Positions 34,059-42,313 of a DNA stretch of 64,000 nt are shown here, piece after piece; the stretch's first letter is position 1, and every line of letters begins with the position of its first letter. Under the pieces are notes generated by a model, which was given only the letters and a program-made list of their open reading frames with translations, did no database searches and was not told the DNA's origin. Source of the DNA: Paenibacillus cellulosilyticus (GTDB lineage: Bacteria; Bacillota; Bacilli; Paenibacillales; Paenibacillaceae); assembly GCF_003182255.1 (NCBI RefSeq), contig NZ_QGTQ01000024.1:38425-102424 (forward strand), read 5' to 3'. Position numbers and translations under genes: made by a program.

Positions 34059-35282
34059 TCAAGCCGCCATCTTCGACTTCCGACCTTCTCGTTTCCCTGC
34101 CCGAAGCGATAACCCGAAGCAGAGGACAAGGACGATACAAGCAAGCAGGTAAGGGAAATTGATATTCATATCGAACAGCGCTCCCGCCACGATCGGCCCA
34201 ATGATATTGCCAAGGCTGGTGAATGCGGAGTTAAGGCCTGCCACATAGCCCTGCTGATCCTTCGCCAGCTTCGACATCTGAGTGCTGACTGCAGGACGAA
34301 GAATATCCGTCGCCAAAAATACGATGAACGTAACGGCGCAGATCAACCAATACTTATGAACGAACAACGTCAATAGGATGAACAAGCCGGACAAGAGCAG
34401 GCAGATCGAGATGACCCGGCGCTCGCCGAAACGGTTTAGAATCCAACTGAACGCCGTCAATTGCACGACCGCGCCAGCGATCGAGCCGAACGTTAGAATA
34501 AAGGCAATATCCTTAGGCCCAAATCCGAATTTCTGATTGACGAACATGCTGAATAACGTCTCGAAATTCGCAAGTCCAAACGACATGACAAATACGATAA
34601 CCAAGCCTAGAAAATAAGGCGCGCGATATGAACGCATCAACTGCACGAACAAATTGCCGCGTTCTTGAGCAGGAGCAGCAGCAGCAGCAGTAGCAGTAGC
34701 TGATGCAGCCGATCGTTCCAGCTTGGACTCCCTCAGGAACAGCAGCGTCACGCAGGCTGCGATAAGCCCTGCCACTGCAGCCGCGAAGAATGGCACACGT
34801 ACACCGAATTCGGCTGCATAGCCGCCAATGCCAGGGCCAATGATGAAACCCGTCGTAATGGATGCTGTAATATAGCCCATACCCGTTGCCCTGTCCTCCT
34901 CGGAGGTAACGTCCGCTGCGAACGCCATAACGGCGGGCATTATTAATGCAGCGGCAATGCCGCCGAGCATCCGCGAGACGAATAGCAGCATGGACGATCC
35001 CGCAATTCCGAACAACCACTCCGATACGGCGAAGATGATCATACCGATCAAGATCATCTTCTTCCTCCCATTGGAGTCAGCCAATCGTCCCGCCAGTGGC
35101 GAGAACAGAAACTGCGTCAGCGAGAAGGCTGCGACGAGCAGGCCGACCGCCGAACCCGTTATGCCAAGCTCCTCCATAAACATCGGTATAATGGGTATGA
35201 CAAGTCCAACCCCGGTAAATACGAGGAACAGATTTAACATGAGAATAAGGATGGCGCCTTGCTTCTTCAATAAAATGGCCAT
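34059..35282 (-). CDS. MFS multidrug efflux transporter (Bmr/NorA type)
   Basis: 407 residues, 12 helices. Typical features are VFTGVGLVIPIIPMFMEELG in helix 1, the motif A loop GRLADSNGRKKMILIG and motif C-like GFIIGPGIGGYAAEFG in helix 5. The central loop has an Ala/Thr tract (about 204-216) encoded by a GCA/GTA triplet run, variable by nature. I chose the ATG at 35282 because GGTGGAGG lies 8 nt upstream. It closes the minus-strand run that begins with the germination operon. Confidence 0.9.
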   Translation of the reverse strand: MAILLKKQGAILILMLNLFLVFTGVGLVIPIIPMFMEELGITGSAVGLLVAAFSLTQFLFSPLAGRLADSNGRKKMILIGMIIFAVSEWLFGIAGSSMLLFVSRMLGGIAAALIMPAVMAFAADVTSEEDRATGMGYITASITTGFIIGPGIGGYAAEFGVRVPFFAAAVAGLIAACVTLLFLRESKLERSAASATATAAAAAPAQERGNLFVQLMRSYRAPYFLGLVIVFVMSFGLANFETLFSMFVNQKFGFGPKDIAFILTFGSIAGAVVQLTAFSWILNRFGERRVISICLLLSGLFILLTLFVHKYWLICAVTFIVFLATDILRPAVSTQMSKLAKDQQGYVAGLNSAFTSLGNIIGPIVAGALFDMNINFPYLLACIVLVLCFGLSLRAGKREGRKSKMAA

Positions 35283-35310
35283 ACGAGAAACCTCCACCTT
35301 GCTCTTGTGA

Positions 35311-35802
35311 TCAAGCTTCACGACCATTCAACGTTCCGATGCTGATCGCGGAGAACTGCCTCAGAATCCCGCTCACCTTTCTCGACTCACTCTCTTGGCA
35401 CCGAACAATTAGAATGACAGACGCTTTTACACTTGAACTCGGTGTCGCTTCATTGTATCGATTGGCGAACAGCTTATTCAGCATATAACCGATGAGAGCA
35501 CCGATCCCTAAGCCGATAAGCCCCCATAGGACAGGTCCCCATTTGAGATCAAAACCAAAGGATGCGCCTAGGACGGAGCAAATCGTACCGATAACAGCTG
35601 CCGCATCGAAGGCACCGTTGCCGCTTCCACGGTATATAGAATGCTGCAGGCTCGGTTTAGCCGCTGTCGATTCCATCGGAACAGCGGCGATTTGATGCTT
35701 CTGGATTCCGTCCCGCTCCAACGCTAATATTGCCATCTCCAAATCATCGGACGGTTCGAATGCTGCGATAATGTGCAATGGCAATTCCTCGCTTCCTATC
35801 AT
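35311..35802 (-). CDS. Hypothetical membrane protein with glycine-zipper region
   Basis: 163 residues, family not recognised. The N-terminal part (about 1-45) is a soluble alpha/beta segment (HIIAAFEPSDDLEMAILALE) resembling the N-terminus of YflT/GsiB-type stress proteins. The middle (about 65-110) is hydrophobic and Gly-rich (GLIGLGIGALIGYMLNKLF), the C-terminus soluble. Its start overlaps the stop of the gene upstream (TAGATGA), so it is translationally coupled to the 260-aa membrane protein and belongs to the germination operon. Confidence 0.75.
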   Translation of the reverse strand: MIGSEELPLHIIAAFEPSDDLEMAILALERDGIQKHQIAAVPMESTAAKPSLQHSIYRGSGNGAFDAAAVIGTICSVLGASFGFDLKWGPVLWGLIGLGIGALIGYMLNKLFANRYNEATPSSSVKASVILIVRCQESESRKVSGILRQFSAISIGTLNGREA

Positions 35803-36585
35803 CTATAGCAGTTGGTAATCAGGAGGCTGTACCTTGGTTCGGAAGTATTGGCATTGCTCCCGCTCGTACATCTCATTCATTTCCACCGCCATGACATACG
35901 CTGAGTAAGCAGCAAAGCAATACATCGACGGAAAGAAGCTAAACCATTCTGGATCAATAATGGTTCGGGCCTGTTCCAGTGAGCCGCGAATGATGAGCAC
36001 AACTGCCTCCACCAGATGAGCGTAGTATGAGATCGCGATGCAGCTAACAGCAATAAATGCTCCACTTGGCAGCCGTTGGAGATAGAGATGGCCTAGTCCG
36101 GGGAAGAGCATGGACCAAATCAGCGCGCGTCGCGGCGATCTTTTATCGAGCAGTGTTATAGTGAACCCATTCATAGCGAACAGCTTGATGGGCTCCGGCT
36201 CGCTCTGCGCTAATAGATAATGTTTGTTCAGTTCGATCGTTTTGGAATAGCTGTCCCATATCGAATAACAATAAATCGGGATGTACAGAAGAAGCCATCT
36301 CGGCTCTAATACATCATCAGCTGCTTCGAATCGACCGACAAAAGAGTACACCATCGCTTCGTTGAGATTAACCTTCGTATTGATGAAGAACTCCCATGCG
36401 ATCAGTACAAATCCTTTGGTATAGTAGCCAAGCAGCAGATGTCCGAATCCAGGAAAGGCAGCGGACCACCATGCAACGACCCATGGATTACGAGCCCAAA
36501 TCTGATGGAAATTGAATCCCGTTGTGACACTCGAATATCTTCGGGGGAACTTAGGTGCCGTCATGCGCTGCATTTCATCCGTCAC
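35803..36585 (-). CDS. Hypothetical membrane protein with internally duplicated module
   Basis: 260 residues made of two similar halves. Each starts with a basic-aromatic segment and FPGFGHLLLGYYTKG or FPGLGHLYLQRLPSG, continues with two helices and ends in an acidic amphipathic stretch (about 40-125 and 150-240). The PGxGHxYL motif resembles TM2/DUF5683-type membrane proteins. Four or more helices are predicted. It lies 12 bp behind the germinant permease gene and is co-transcribed, so a role in spore germination or spore membrane is inferred. Confidence 0.75.
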   Translation of the reverse strand: MTDEMQRMTAPKFPRRYSSVTTGFNFHQIWARNPWVVAWWSAAFPGFGHLLLGYYTKGFVLIAWEFFINTKVNLNEAMVYSFVGRFEAADDVLEPRWLLLYIPIYCYSIWDSYSKTIELNKHYLLAQSEPEPIKLFAMNGFTITLLDKRSPRRALIWSMLFPGLGHLYLQRLPSGAFIAVSCIAISYYAHLVEAVVLIIRGSLEQARTIIDPEWFSFFPSMYCFAAYSAYVMAVEMNEMYEREQCQYFRTKVQPPDYQLL

Positions 36586-36597
36586 ATTCCTCGTCTA

Positions 36598-37719
36598 TTA
36601 TTTTTGACTGGCGGATACTTTCCCCGCTCCCCTCATTAGCCCGATAACCCATAGTACGACAGGAATGACTATCCCCATCGCGATTATATAAGGGGGAAAA
36701 ACGATCGAATCCCAGTGCTGCATATAGATGACATTCGGATAAACGATCTGCGAGAAAATGATCATCATGATCGCGCACGGTAACGTAAGCGTTCGATAGT
36801 TGTTTAATCGCAGTATTTCCGATAAACTCGTGACCCATGAATAGAAGTAGAAGGTCGTCTTCATATAGGTCGTAATAAACCACAAGCCTGCTAATATCGC
36901 TTCAATTCGCTGAATGAAGTTCCCGATGCTTATTTTCTTAACCAAAGCATAGCTCGGAAATATGCTTCTCATCGTAATATCAGGACCCAGAATCCATATA
37001 CACAGCAGCGTAACGAACACGACGCATAGCCCGCCTGCTAACGCAGCAAGGAAAAGTCCCATGCGAGCCAAATTCATCTGACGATCTTGCACCCTTGGCA
37101 GCAATGCGAATAAAAATACCATTGGCATATAAGCGGTGCCAGCAAACGTAATTCCAGCCCAGATAACCGACTTCGTACCTGCTTCATAGATAGGAAGCAT
37201 ATTGTCTATGTTAATTTGCGGCGTGAGGGTTGTGACGAGAACGAAGAATAGAATAAGGAACCAGGGCAGCATCAGCTCCGACGTTCTCGCGATTGACTCC
37301 AATCCCATTCGAGTCCCCATGACCACAATGATGGCAAACAATATGCAGGTGAACACAACAGGCGTACGCGGCAAAAAGTGAATTTGAAAAAAATTGGTTA
37401 CATAGAACAACACGGTCGCTGTTCCGATGAACGAATACAAGGAATAAATCAGCGAGATGATGATCCCCGCCCACCTCCCAAGCACCGCTTCGCAAATACC
37501 AACAAACGTTTTGTCCGGATACATCCGCCACAGCATGACATATAAGCCAACGGTCAACATCCCGAGCAGGATGCCGACAAGCCCGCCGATCCACGCATCC
37601 TGCTTTGCGATACTGGCTAATCCTGAAGGAATGACGAGGACCGTCGTGCCGACCGAATATAAGAAAACAAGCACCATTAATTGACGACCATTTATTTTTC
37701 CGTTATCAAGCAAGGCCAT
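36598..37719 (-). CDS. GerAB-family spore germination permease (B subunit)
   Basis: 373 residues, ten predicted helices, of the endospore germination permease family (APC superfamily). Characteristic are KINGRQLMVLVFLYSVGTTVL, SIAKQDAWIGGLVG and LSLIYSLYS-like segments. The B subunit binds the germinant and sits with the A and C subunits in the inner spore membrane. Gene order A-C-small-B matches the gerK type rather than gerA. Confidence 0.93.
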   Translation of the reverse strand: MALLDNGKINGRQLMVLVFLYSVGTTVLVIPSGLASIAKQDAWIGGLVGILLGMLTVGLYVMLWRMYPDKTFVGICEAVLGRWAGIIISLIYSLYSFIGTATVLFYVTNFFQIHFLPRTPVVFTCILFAIIVVMGTRMGLESIARTSELMLPWFLILFFVLVTTLTPQINIDNMLPIYEAGTKSVIWAGITFAGTAYMPMVFLFALLPRVQDRQMNLARMGLFLAALAGGLCVVFVTLLCIWILGPDITMRSIFPSYALVKKISIGNFIQRIEAILAGLWFITTYMKTTFYFYSWVTSLSEILRLNNYRTLTLPCAIMMIIFSQIVYPNVIYMQHWDSIVFPPYIIAMGIVIPVVLWVIGLMRGAGKVSASQK

Positions 37720-37735
37720 CCCACTCTCCTGATCG

Positions 37736-37966
37736 TTACTCGAAGGTTCTCTTCATCGATTCCCCTATCGGCTCGAATATAACGGCCGCCCAATCTAACG
37801 GATTCGGAAGGGGGACATGTCGTACCGAGACTAGACTGAGCGCAGTAGCCACCAGCATAGCAACGACGAAGGTCCACAGATCCTTCTTGAATTTCATCAG
37901 GGAAGGGATTTCAATGATGAAACAAAATCCGACGATTATGATAATCCCTGCAATGAACCACATCAT
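37736..37966 (-). CDS. Small two-helix protein, probable germinant receptor D subunit
   Basis: 76 residues with two membrane helices (about 3-22 and 32-50; WFIAGIIIIVGFCF, WTFVVAMLVATALSLV). Several Bacillales germinant receptor operons carry such a fourth gene (GerKD/GerUD), which modulates receptor activity. Position between the C and B genes fits. Identification rests on size, topology and context, not on a strong motif. Confidence 0.75.
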   Translation of the reverse strand: MMWFIAGIIIIVGFCFIIEIPSLMKFKKDLWTFVVAMLVATALSLVSVRHVPLPNPLDWAAVIFEPIGESMKRTFE

Positions 37967-37979
37967 CCATTATCCCTCT

Positions 37980-39188
37980 TTACCCATCGTGAGTGAACGA
38001 ATTGTCGATCGTACCGGTTCGCTTAATGTCGACTTTTACCGTAACCGTAACCGATGCCTCAACAAAATGCTCGTCCCAGTCATTCTCCATCTGCTTCCAT
38101 GCTTTGAGATTGCTGCGATGAAGTGCATTGCCGAAGCCGAAGAAGTCACACTTGAACGTTTTCTGACCCGCTTCTATCGTTTGTTCTACGATGTCTTTCA
38201 ACGACTGTTCAGCTTCATGCTCTAACGAATCGATGACACCCTCCTGCGTTATATCCATCTTGCACATCACTTCACCCACATTCTCCTCCACTCGCAGGTC
38301 GACGGTTAGATGCGGTTTGCCGTTACGAATTTCCGTCCTCATCTTGGACTTCGAGCGAATAATCTCCAGCGCGACATTACCGTCACCACTCGGGCAAGGA
38401 ACATGCCCTACGGTGCTCTTCACACGATTGATAATGTAGTTATAGCCTTTGCTCTGCTCTTGGCTCATCCAACCGATCAATTTATCCATGCGAAATACGG
38501 CAAGTCCATTGTTGCGCAATCGCGCATCGGGCTGAAGCTTCTCCACATTGCTCTTTTGTTTTCCCTTTTCCTCATTGCCTGTAGCTTTAATGCCGCTGAG
38601 CACGGGGTTATTTCCTTTGCTCTCATAGTCCCTGATGAACATATCCAGCGTGACAGCAGATACAGGCGCCCATGCCTTCTCCGAAACCTGAATGGAATTA
38701 AATATTTTGCTGGCTGGAATTTTATCGAGCGGAGTGAGCAGCTCCAGCAAATCTTCTGCATTCGTATCTTTTGCTATAAGCACATAGAAGTCCATCCTTA
38801 GCTCATAATCCCTCGATATCAAATCCAATGCATCTGCAATCCCTTCTCGCGCCAGCTCTTCCCCGATTACGACAACCCGAAGATGAGAGGCATATATTTT
38901 TCGGGGACTGATGGTTGTCATCTTACGGATCGCTTCGAAAATCGTAGCGCCGCTCGCTCGATATGTCGTAACCGGCGTCGAATAGCCTGCCGAGCCTTTG
39001 GACGCTGCGACCTCTGCTGGCTGTACGACCTGGACCGTTACGCGATAGCGGTCACCAACCTTATCGATTCCGAGTCCAACCGAGATTGCGATCTCATTCA
39101 ATTCTCTCCGATCCCAGCAGCCCGTCAGCGTTAGAGTCAGAGACAGAGCAAGCACAATGCATAGGAAGCGATTAGCCCAAGTCCTCAT
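37980..39188 (-). CDS. Ger(x)C-family spore germination lipoprotein (C subunit)
   Basis: 402 residues. The lipoprotein signal ends in LTLTGC and is followed at once by the family signature WDRRELNEIAISVGLGIDK. Later motifs include SARLIEAIR-type TIFEAIRKMTTISPRKIYASH and a C-terminal TIEAGQKTFKCDFFGFGNALHR. The C subunit is anchored to the outer face of the inner spore membrane and is needed for receptor function. Its start overlaps the A-subunit stop by 4 bp. Confidence 0.94.
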   Translation of the reverse strand: MRTWANRFLCIVLALSLTLTLTGCWDRRELNEIAISVGLGIDKVGDRYRVTVQVVQPAEVAASKGSAGYSTPVTTYRASGATIFEAIRKMTTISPRKIYASHLRVVVIGEELAREGIADALDLISRDYELRMDFYVLIAKDTNAEDLLELLTPLDKIPASKIFNSIQVSEKAWAPVSAVTLDMFIRDYESKGNNPVLSGIKATGNEEKGKQKSNVEKLQPDARLRNNGLAVFRMDKLIGWMSQEQSKGYNYIINRVKSTVGHVPCPSGDGNVALEIIRSKSKMRTEIRNGKPHLTVDLRVEENVGEVMCKMDITQEGVIDSLEHEAEQSLKDIVEQTIEAGQKTFKCDFFGFGNALHRSNLKAWKQMENDWDEHFVEASVTVTVKVDIKRTGTIDNSFTHDG

Positions 39189-40711
39189 GATCGCTTCGAC
39201 CTTCTAGGATTAGGCTGCCGGAACGGATTCAGCTTGCCGAACATGCTTGGCCTTGTATTCATTTTGCGCTGCGTAACCCGGAGAATGACATCCTTCTGAT
39301 CGCTGAAATGGAAAGGACCTACCGGCGACATATAAGGGACACCGAAGGAACGTAAGCTGGTCAAATGCAGCAGTATAGCGACAATTCCGATGAAGATACC
39401 GAACATGCCGAAGGCTGCGGCAAGACCCATGAAGAAGAACCGACTGATCCGGACTGCAATCGACATATCGAATTCAGGAATCACGTAGCTTGATATGGCT
39501 GTAATCGATACGACAATAATCATGCTGGCCGAAATGATCCCTGCTTCAACAGCCGCCTGCCCGATAACGAGCGTTCCGACAATGGAAACAGCTTGTCCAA
39601 CCGCCCTCGGCATACGTACCCCGGCTTCGCGCAATATCTCATAGGTCGCTTCCATGATGATCGCTTCGACGAATGCGGGGAACGGCACCCCTTCGCGCTG
39701 TGCGGCGAGGCTGATCAGCAGCTGTGTCGGAATCATCTCTTGATGATACGTTGTAATAGCGATGTACAAGGCAGGTACAAGCGTAGCGATGAACAACGCG
39801 AAATAGCGTAGCCCCCGAATGATTGTACTGATGTCAGCCCGATGATAGTAATCTTCGGCTGCTTGGAAGAACTGGATGAATAGACTCGGTACGAGCAGCA
39901 CATGCGGCGTTCCGTCGATTAAGATGGCAACTCTGCCCTCAAGCAGGGAGGCAGCAATCGTATCGGGCCTCTCCGTGTTAATAATGGTCGGGAAAATCGT
40001 ATACGTCTCGTCCTGTATGAATTCCTCGATATAACCGCTTTCCAGAATCGCATCGATTTCGATCGATTGAAGCCGTCTAACAACTTCATCAATGACTTCT
40101 TTCGGCGCAAGACCTTCCATGTACATCGTGGACACGTTCGTCTGTGTCACTGTTCCGATCGTATGATTTTTGAGCACAAGATTCGGGGATTTAACGATCC
40201 TGCGGATCAAAGCAATATTGACATGGATGTTTTCCGTGAAGGCTTCCTTCGGCCCCCGAATAACGGTCTGATTCGTCGGTTCCGTGACGGCCCGCTGCTC
40301 CCATCCCGCCATAGGAATTTGAAACCCTTCGATGCAGCCATCTACAACAACGACAACATAGCCTTTCATCAGCGATTGCACCGCCGAATCCAGGCTGTTG
40401 AATTTACTTATTTGTCCAACCGCCAGAATGGAGTCCATTAGCAGATCAAGCAGCTCGGAACCTTGATGCCCTTCCGTCGTGACTCGTTCCTGCATCAGCG
40501 GCTCTAATATAAATTGATAAATTTGTCTCTCGTCTGATAATCCATCGAAATATAAGAGCGCAATCTGGATCGAATGTCCTTCTGCTCCAACCCGTACTTT
40601 GCGGATGATGAGGTCATCACTGTAATGGGTTTGCTTTCTAATTTCCTCAATGTTACTTTCCAGATTAGTTTCCAGGCAGGCCTGCGTTTTCAAGGTCGTA
40701 TTCATCGGCAT
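39185..40711 (-). CDS. GerA-family spore germination protein (A subunit)
   Basis: 508 residues. A long cytosolic N-terminal part (about 1-300; TVTQTNVSTMYMEGLAPKEVIDEVVRRL) is followed by five or so helices (about 305-460; VSIVGTLVIGQAAVEAGIIS is the best-conserved family segment) and a basic C-terminal tail. It heads the operon behind AGGAGGGATGCGCG. No convincing sigma-G promoter could be pinned down, though forespore expression is expected for this family. Confidence 0.95.
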   Translation of the reverse strand: MPMNTTLKTQACLETNLESNIEEIRKQTHYSDDLIIRKVRVGAEGHSIQIALLYFDGLSDERQIYQFILEPLMQERVTTEGHQGSELLDLLMDSILAVGQISKFNSLDSAVQSLMKGYVVVVVDGCIEGFQIPMAGWEQRAVTEPTNQTVIRGPKEAFTENIHVNIALIRRIVKSPNLVLKNHTIGTVTQTNVSTMYMEGLAPKEVIDEVVRRLQSIEIDAILESGYIEEFIQDETYTIFPTIINTERPDTIAASLLEGRVAILIDGTPHVLLVPSLFIQFFQAAEDYYHRADISTIIRGLRYFALFIATLVPALYIAITTYHQEMIPTQLLISLAAQREGVPFPAFVEAIIMEATYEILREAGVRMPRAVGQAVSIVGTLVIGQAAVEAGIISASMIIVVSITAISSYVIPEFDMSIAVRISRFFFMGLAAAFGMFGIFIGIVAILLHLTSLRSFGVPYMSPVGPFHFSDQKDVILRVTQRKMNTRPSMFGKLNPFRQPNPRRSKRS

Positions 40712-40917
40712 CGCGCATCCCTCCTGTCGTCTTCGTTGTTAACGACCATTATTAACGGAGGTTATTTTTTCTAAACGCCGACCATATCATGCACCAAATT
40801 CAAGCAAGAATAAGATTGTACCTATCGGGTAATGATGACATCAGGAAATTTGAGGATGTTGAGGGATATCGTGTAGAAGCATTCATACCACTGTCGAGCA
40901 AGGGGAATTCAATCGTC

Positions 40918-41760
40918 ATGCCTAATGCTGTGCCATACTTGATTTTGATTTTCCTATCTGTCGTGACGCTGATCTATGCCTTTTATTATGCTAGAACCTA
41001 TATAACGCTCGTATGGTTCCTCGCCCTCGCCGGTCTAATCTATGTGTTCGAGTTTGTCATTCTAGTGCTGTTCAACTCTTACGTCTATTATCCGAAATTG
41101 ATTGATAATGCGTACTTGGATAGTATGTTCGGCGCGTTTGTATCCAACTTCTGTGCCGTTCCTGTTGCAGGAATCACGATCATCACCTTTCGTCTTCGTT
41201 TTGTATGGTTCATCGTATCCGCACTATTTTTCATCGGCGTTGAATGGCTGTTCCTACGACTCGGCATCTATGAACACCATTGGTGGAGACTGTCGTATAC
41301 CTTCGTATTAATTATCGTTTTCTTCTGGCTTTCGCGCTACTGGGCTAGCCAGACCGTGCTTGGCTCGAAGCTGTTCCGCTATTTATCTATGGTGCTGTTC
41401 TCTGTAAGTCTATGCGACTCACTAGGCTTTGCCATGTCCCTTGCTGGAACTTGCGCTTTTCATATTGGATTGTTCGCTAATCCGACGAGAGATGACATAT
41501 TTGTGAGATTTTTATTCATTATGGCAACGAGCCTTATTCTTGCATCCACAATCTTCATTACAACTTCTCTCCGCTGGATTACTGCCGCCCTAGCTGTCGT
41601 GACTGCTATTCAGATTACGCTTTACGCAGCAGGGATTATGCGAATCTACATTTCACTTTGGCTGTTCTATCCGATCTTCATGATCTGCCACCTGATGATT
41701 ACTTGGCTGCTTGTGAAGTCCAAGCATGCCTTTCACGAGCTGAACAGCGTGGAGCGTTAA
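40918..41760 (+). CDS. Hypothetical polytopic membrane protein
   Basis: 280 residues, about nine helices, family not recognised. It starts MPNAVPYLILIFLSVVTL and holds an aromatic loop YEHHWWRLSYTF. I chose the ATG at 40918 because AAGGGGAATT lies upstream; the frame is open from 40789, but those 43 residues lack a ribosome site and hydrophobic character. It is divergent from the germination operon, and similar membrane proteins often accompany Ger loci in Paenibacillus, so a sporulation link is possible. Confidence 0.75.
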   Translation: MPNAVPYLILIFLSVVTLIYAFYYARTYITLVWFLALAGLIYVFEFVILVLFNSYVYYPKLIDNAYLDSMFGAFVSNFCAVPVAGITIITFRLRFVWFIVSALFFIGVEWLFLRLGIYEHHWWRLSYTFVLIIVFFWLSRYWASQTVLGSKLFRYLSMVLFSVSLCDSLGFAMSLAGTCAFHIGLFANPTRDDIFVRFLFIMATSLILASTIFITTSLRWITAALAVVTAIQITLYAAGIMRIYISLWLFYPIFMICHLMITWLLVKSKHAFHELNSVER

Positions 41761-41803
41761 AAGCTAAGGCTGCCCTGAGTATGCAGCAGGACAGCCTCAG
41801 CTT
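41761..41803. terminator. Terminator between convergent membrane protein and ilvH genes
   Basis: AAGCTAAGGCTGCCCTG pairs with CAGGACAGCCTCAGCTT with two mismatches, a long stem right behind the plus-strand stop. Confidence 0.75.
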
Positions 41804-41824
41804 GTTGAATATCGGACAAACCGA

Positions 41825-42313
41825 TCACTGCTGATGGTTACCGCGCACCATCGCTGTCATTCCCGTCCGCGTCAACTCGATTATTCCGTATGGACGCATG
41901 AGCTCGATCATCGCATCGATTTTGCCCCGTTCCCCGACTACTTGAATAATTAAGCTATGCGTCCCGATATCGATAACCGATGCACGGAACGTTTCTACGA
42001 CACCAAGAATCTCGGGGCGCATGGATGCCTCGGCCATCACTTTGATAAAAGCCAGCTCTCTTGCCACCATTGGACTTGCACTGATGCAAGTCACTTCGAT
42101 GACGTCGATCAGCTTGTTCAGCTGCCGCTCGACCTGCTCGATTACTCGTTCATCCCCCGAGGTTACGATCGTCATCCGCGACATTCCGATTTCTTCACTT
42201 GCCCCCACCGTGATGCTGTCGATATTAAAGCCCCGGCGACCGAACAGACCGGATACTCGCTGTAGGACACCAGGTTGATCATTCACTAACACCGCTATCG
42301 TATATGTCCTCAT
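41825..42313 (-). CDS. ilvH: Acetolactate synthase small (regulatory) subunit
   Basis: 162 residues: an N-terminal ACT domain (TIAVLVNDQPGVLQRVSGLFGRRGFNIDSI) and the C-terminal ALS_ss domain (RPYGIIELTRTGMTAMVRG). It binds valine and stimulates and feedback-inhibits the catalytic subunit. The start overlaps the ilvB stop by 4 bp, ensuring coupled synthesis. Named ilvN in some species. Confidence 0.96.
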   Translation of the reverse strand: MRTYTIAVLVNDQPGVLQRVSGLFGRRGFNIDSITVGASEEIGMSRMTIVTSGDERVIEQVERQLNKLIDVIEVTCISASPMVARELAFIKVMAEASMRPEILGVVETFRASVIDIGTHSLIIQVVGERGKIDAMIELMRPYGIIELTRTGMTAMVRGNHQQ

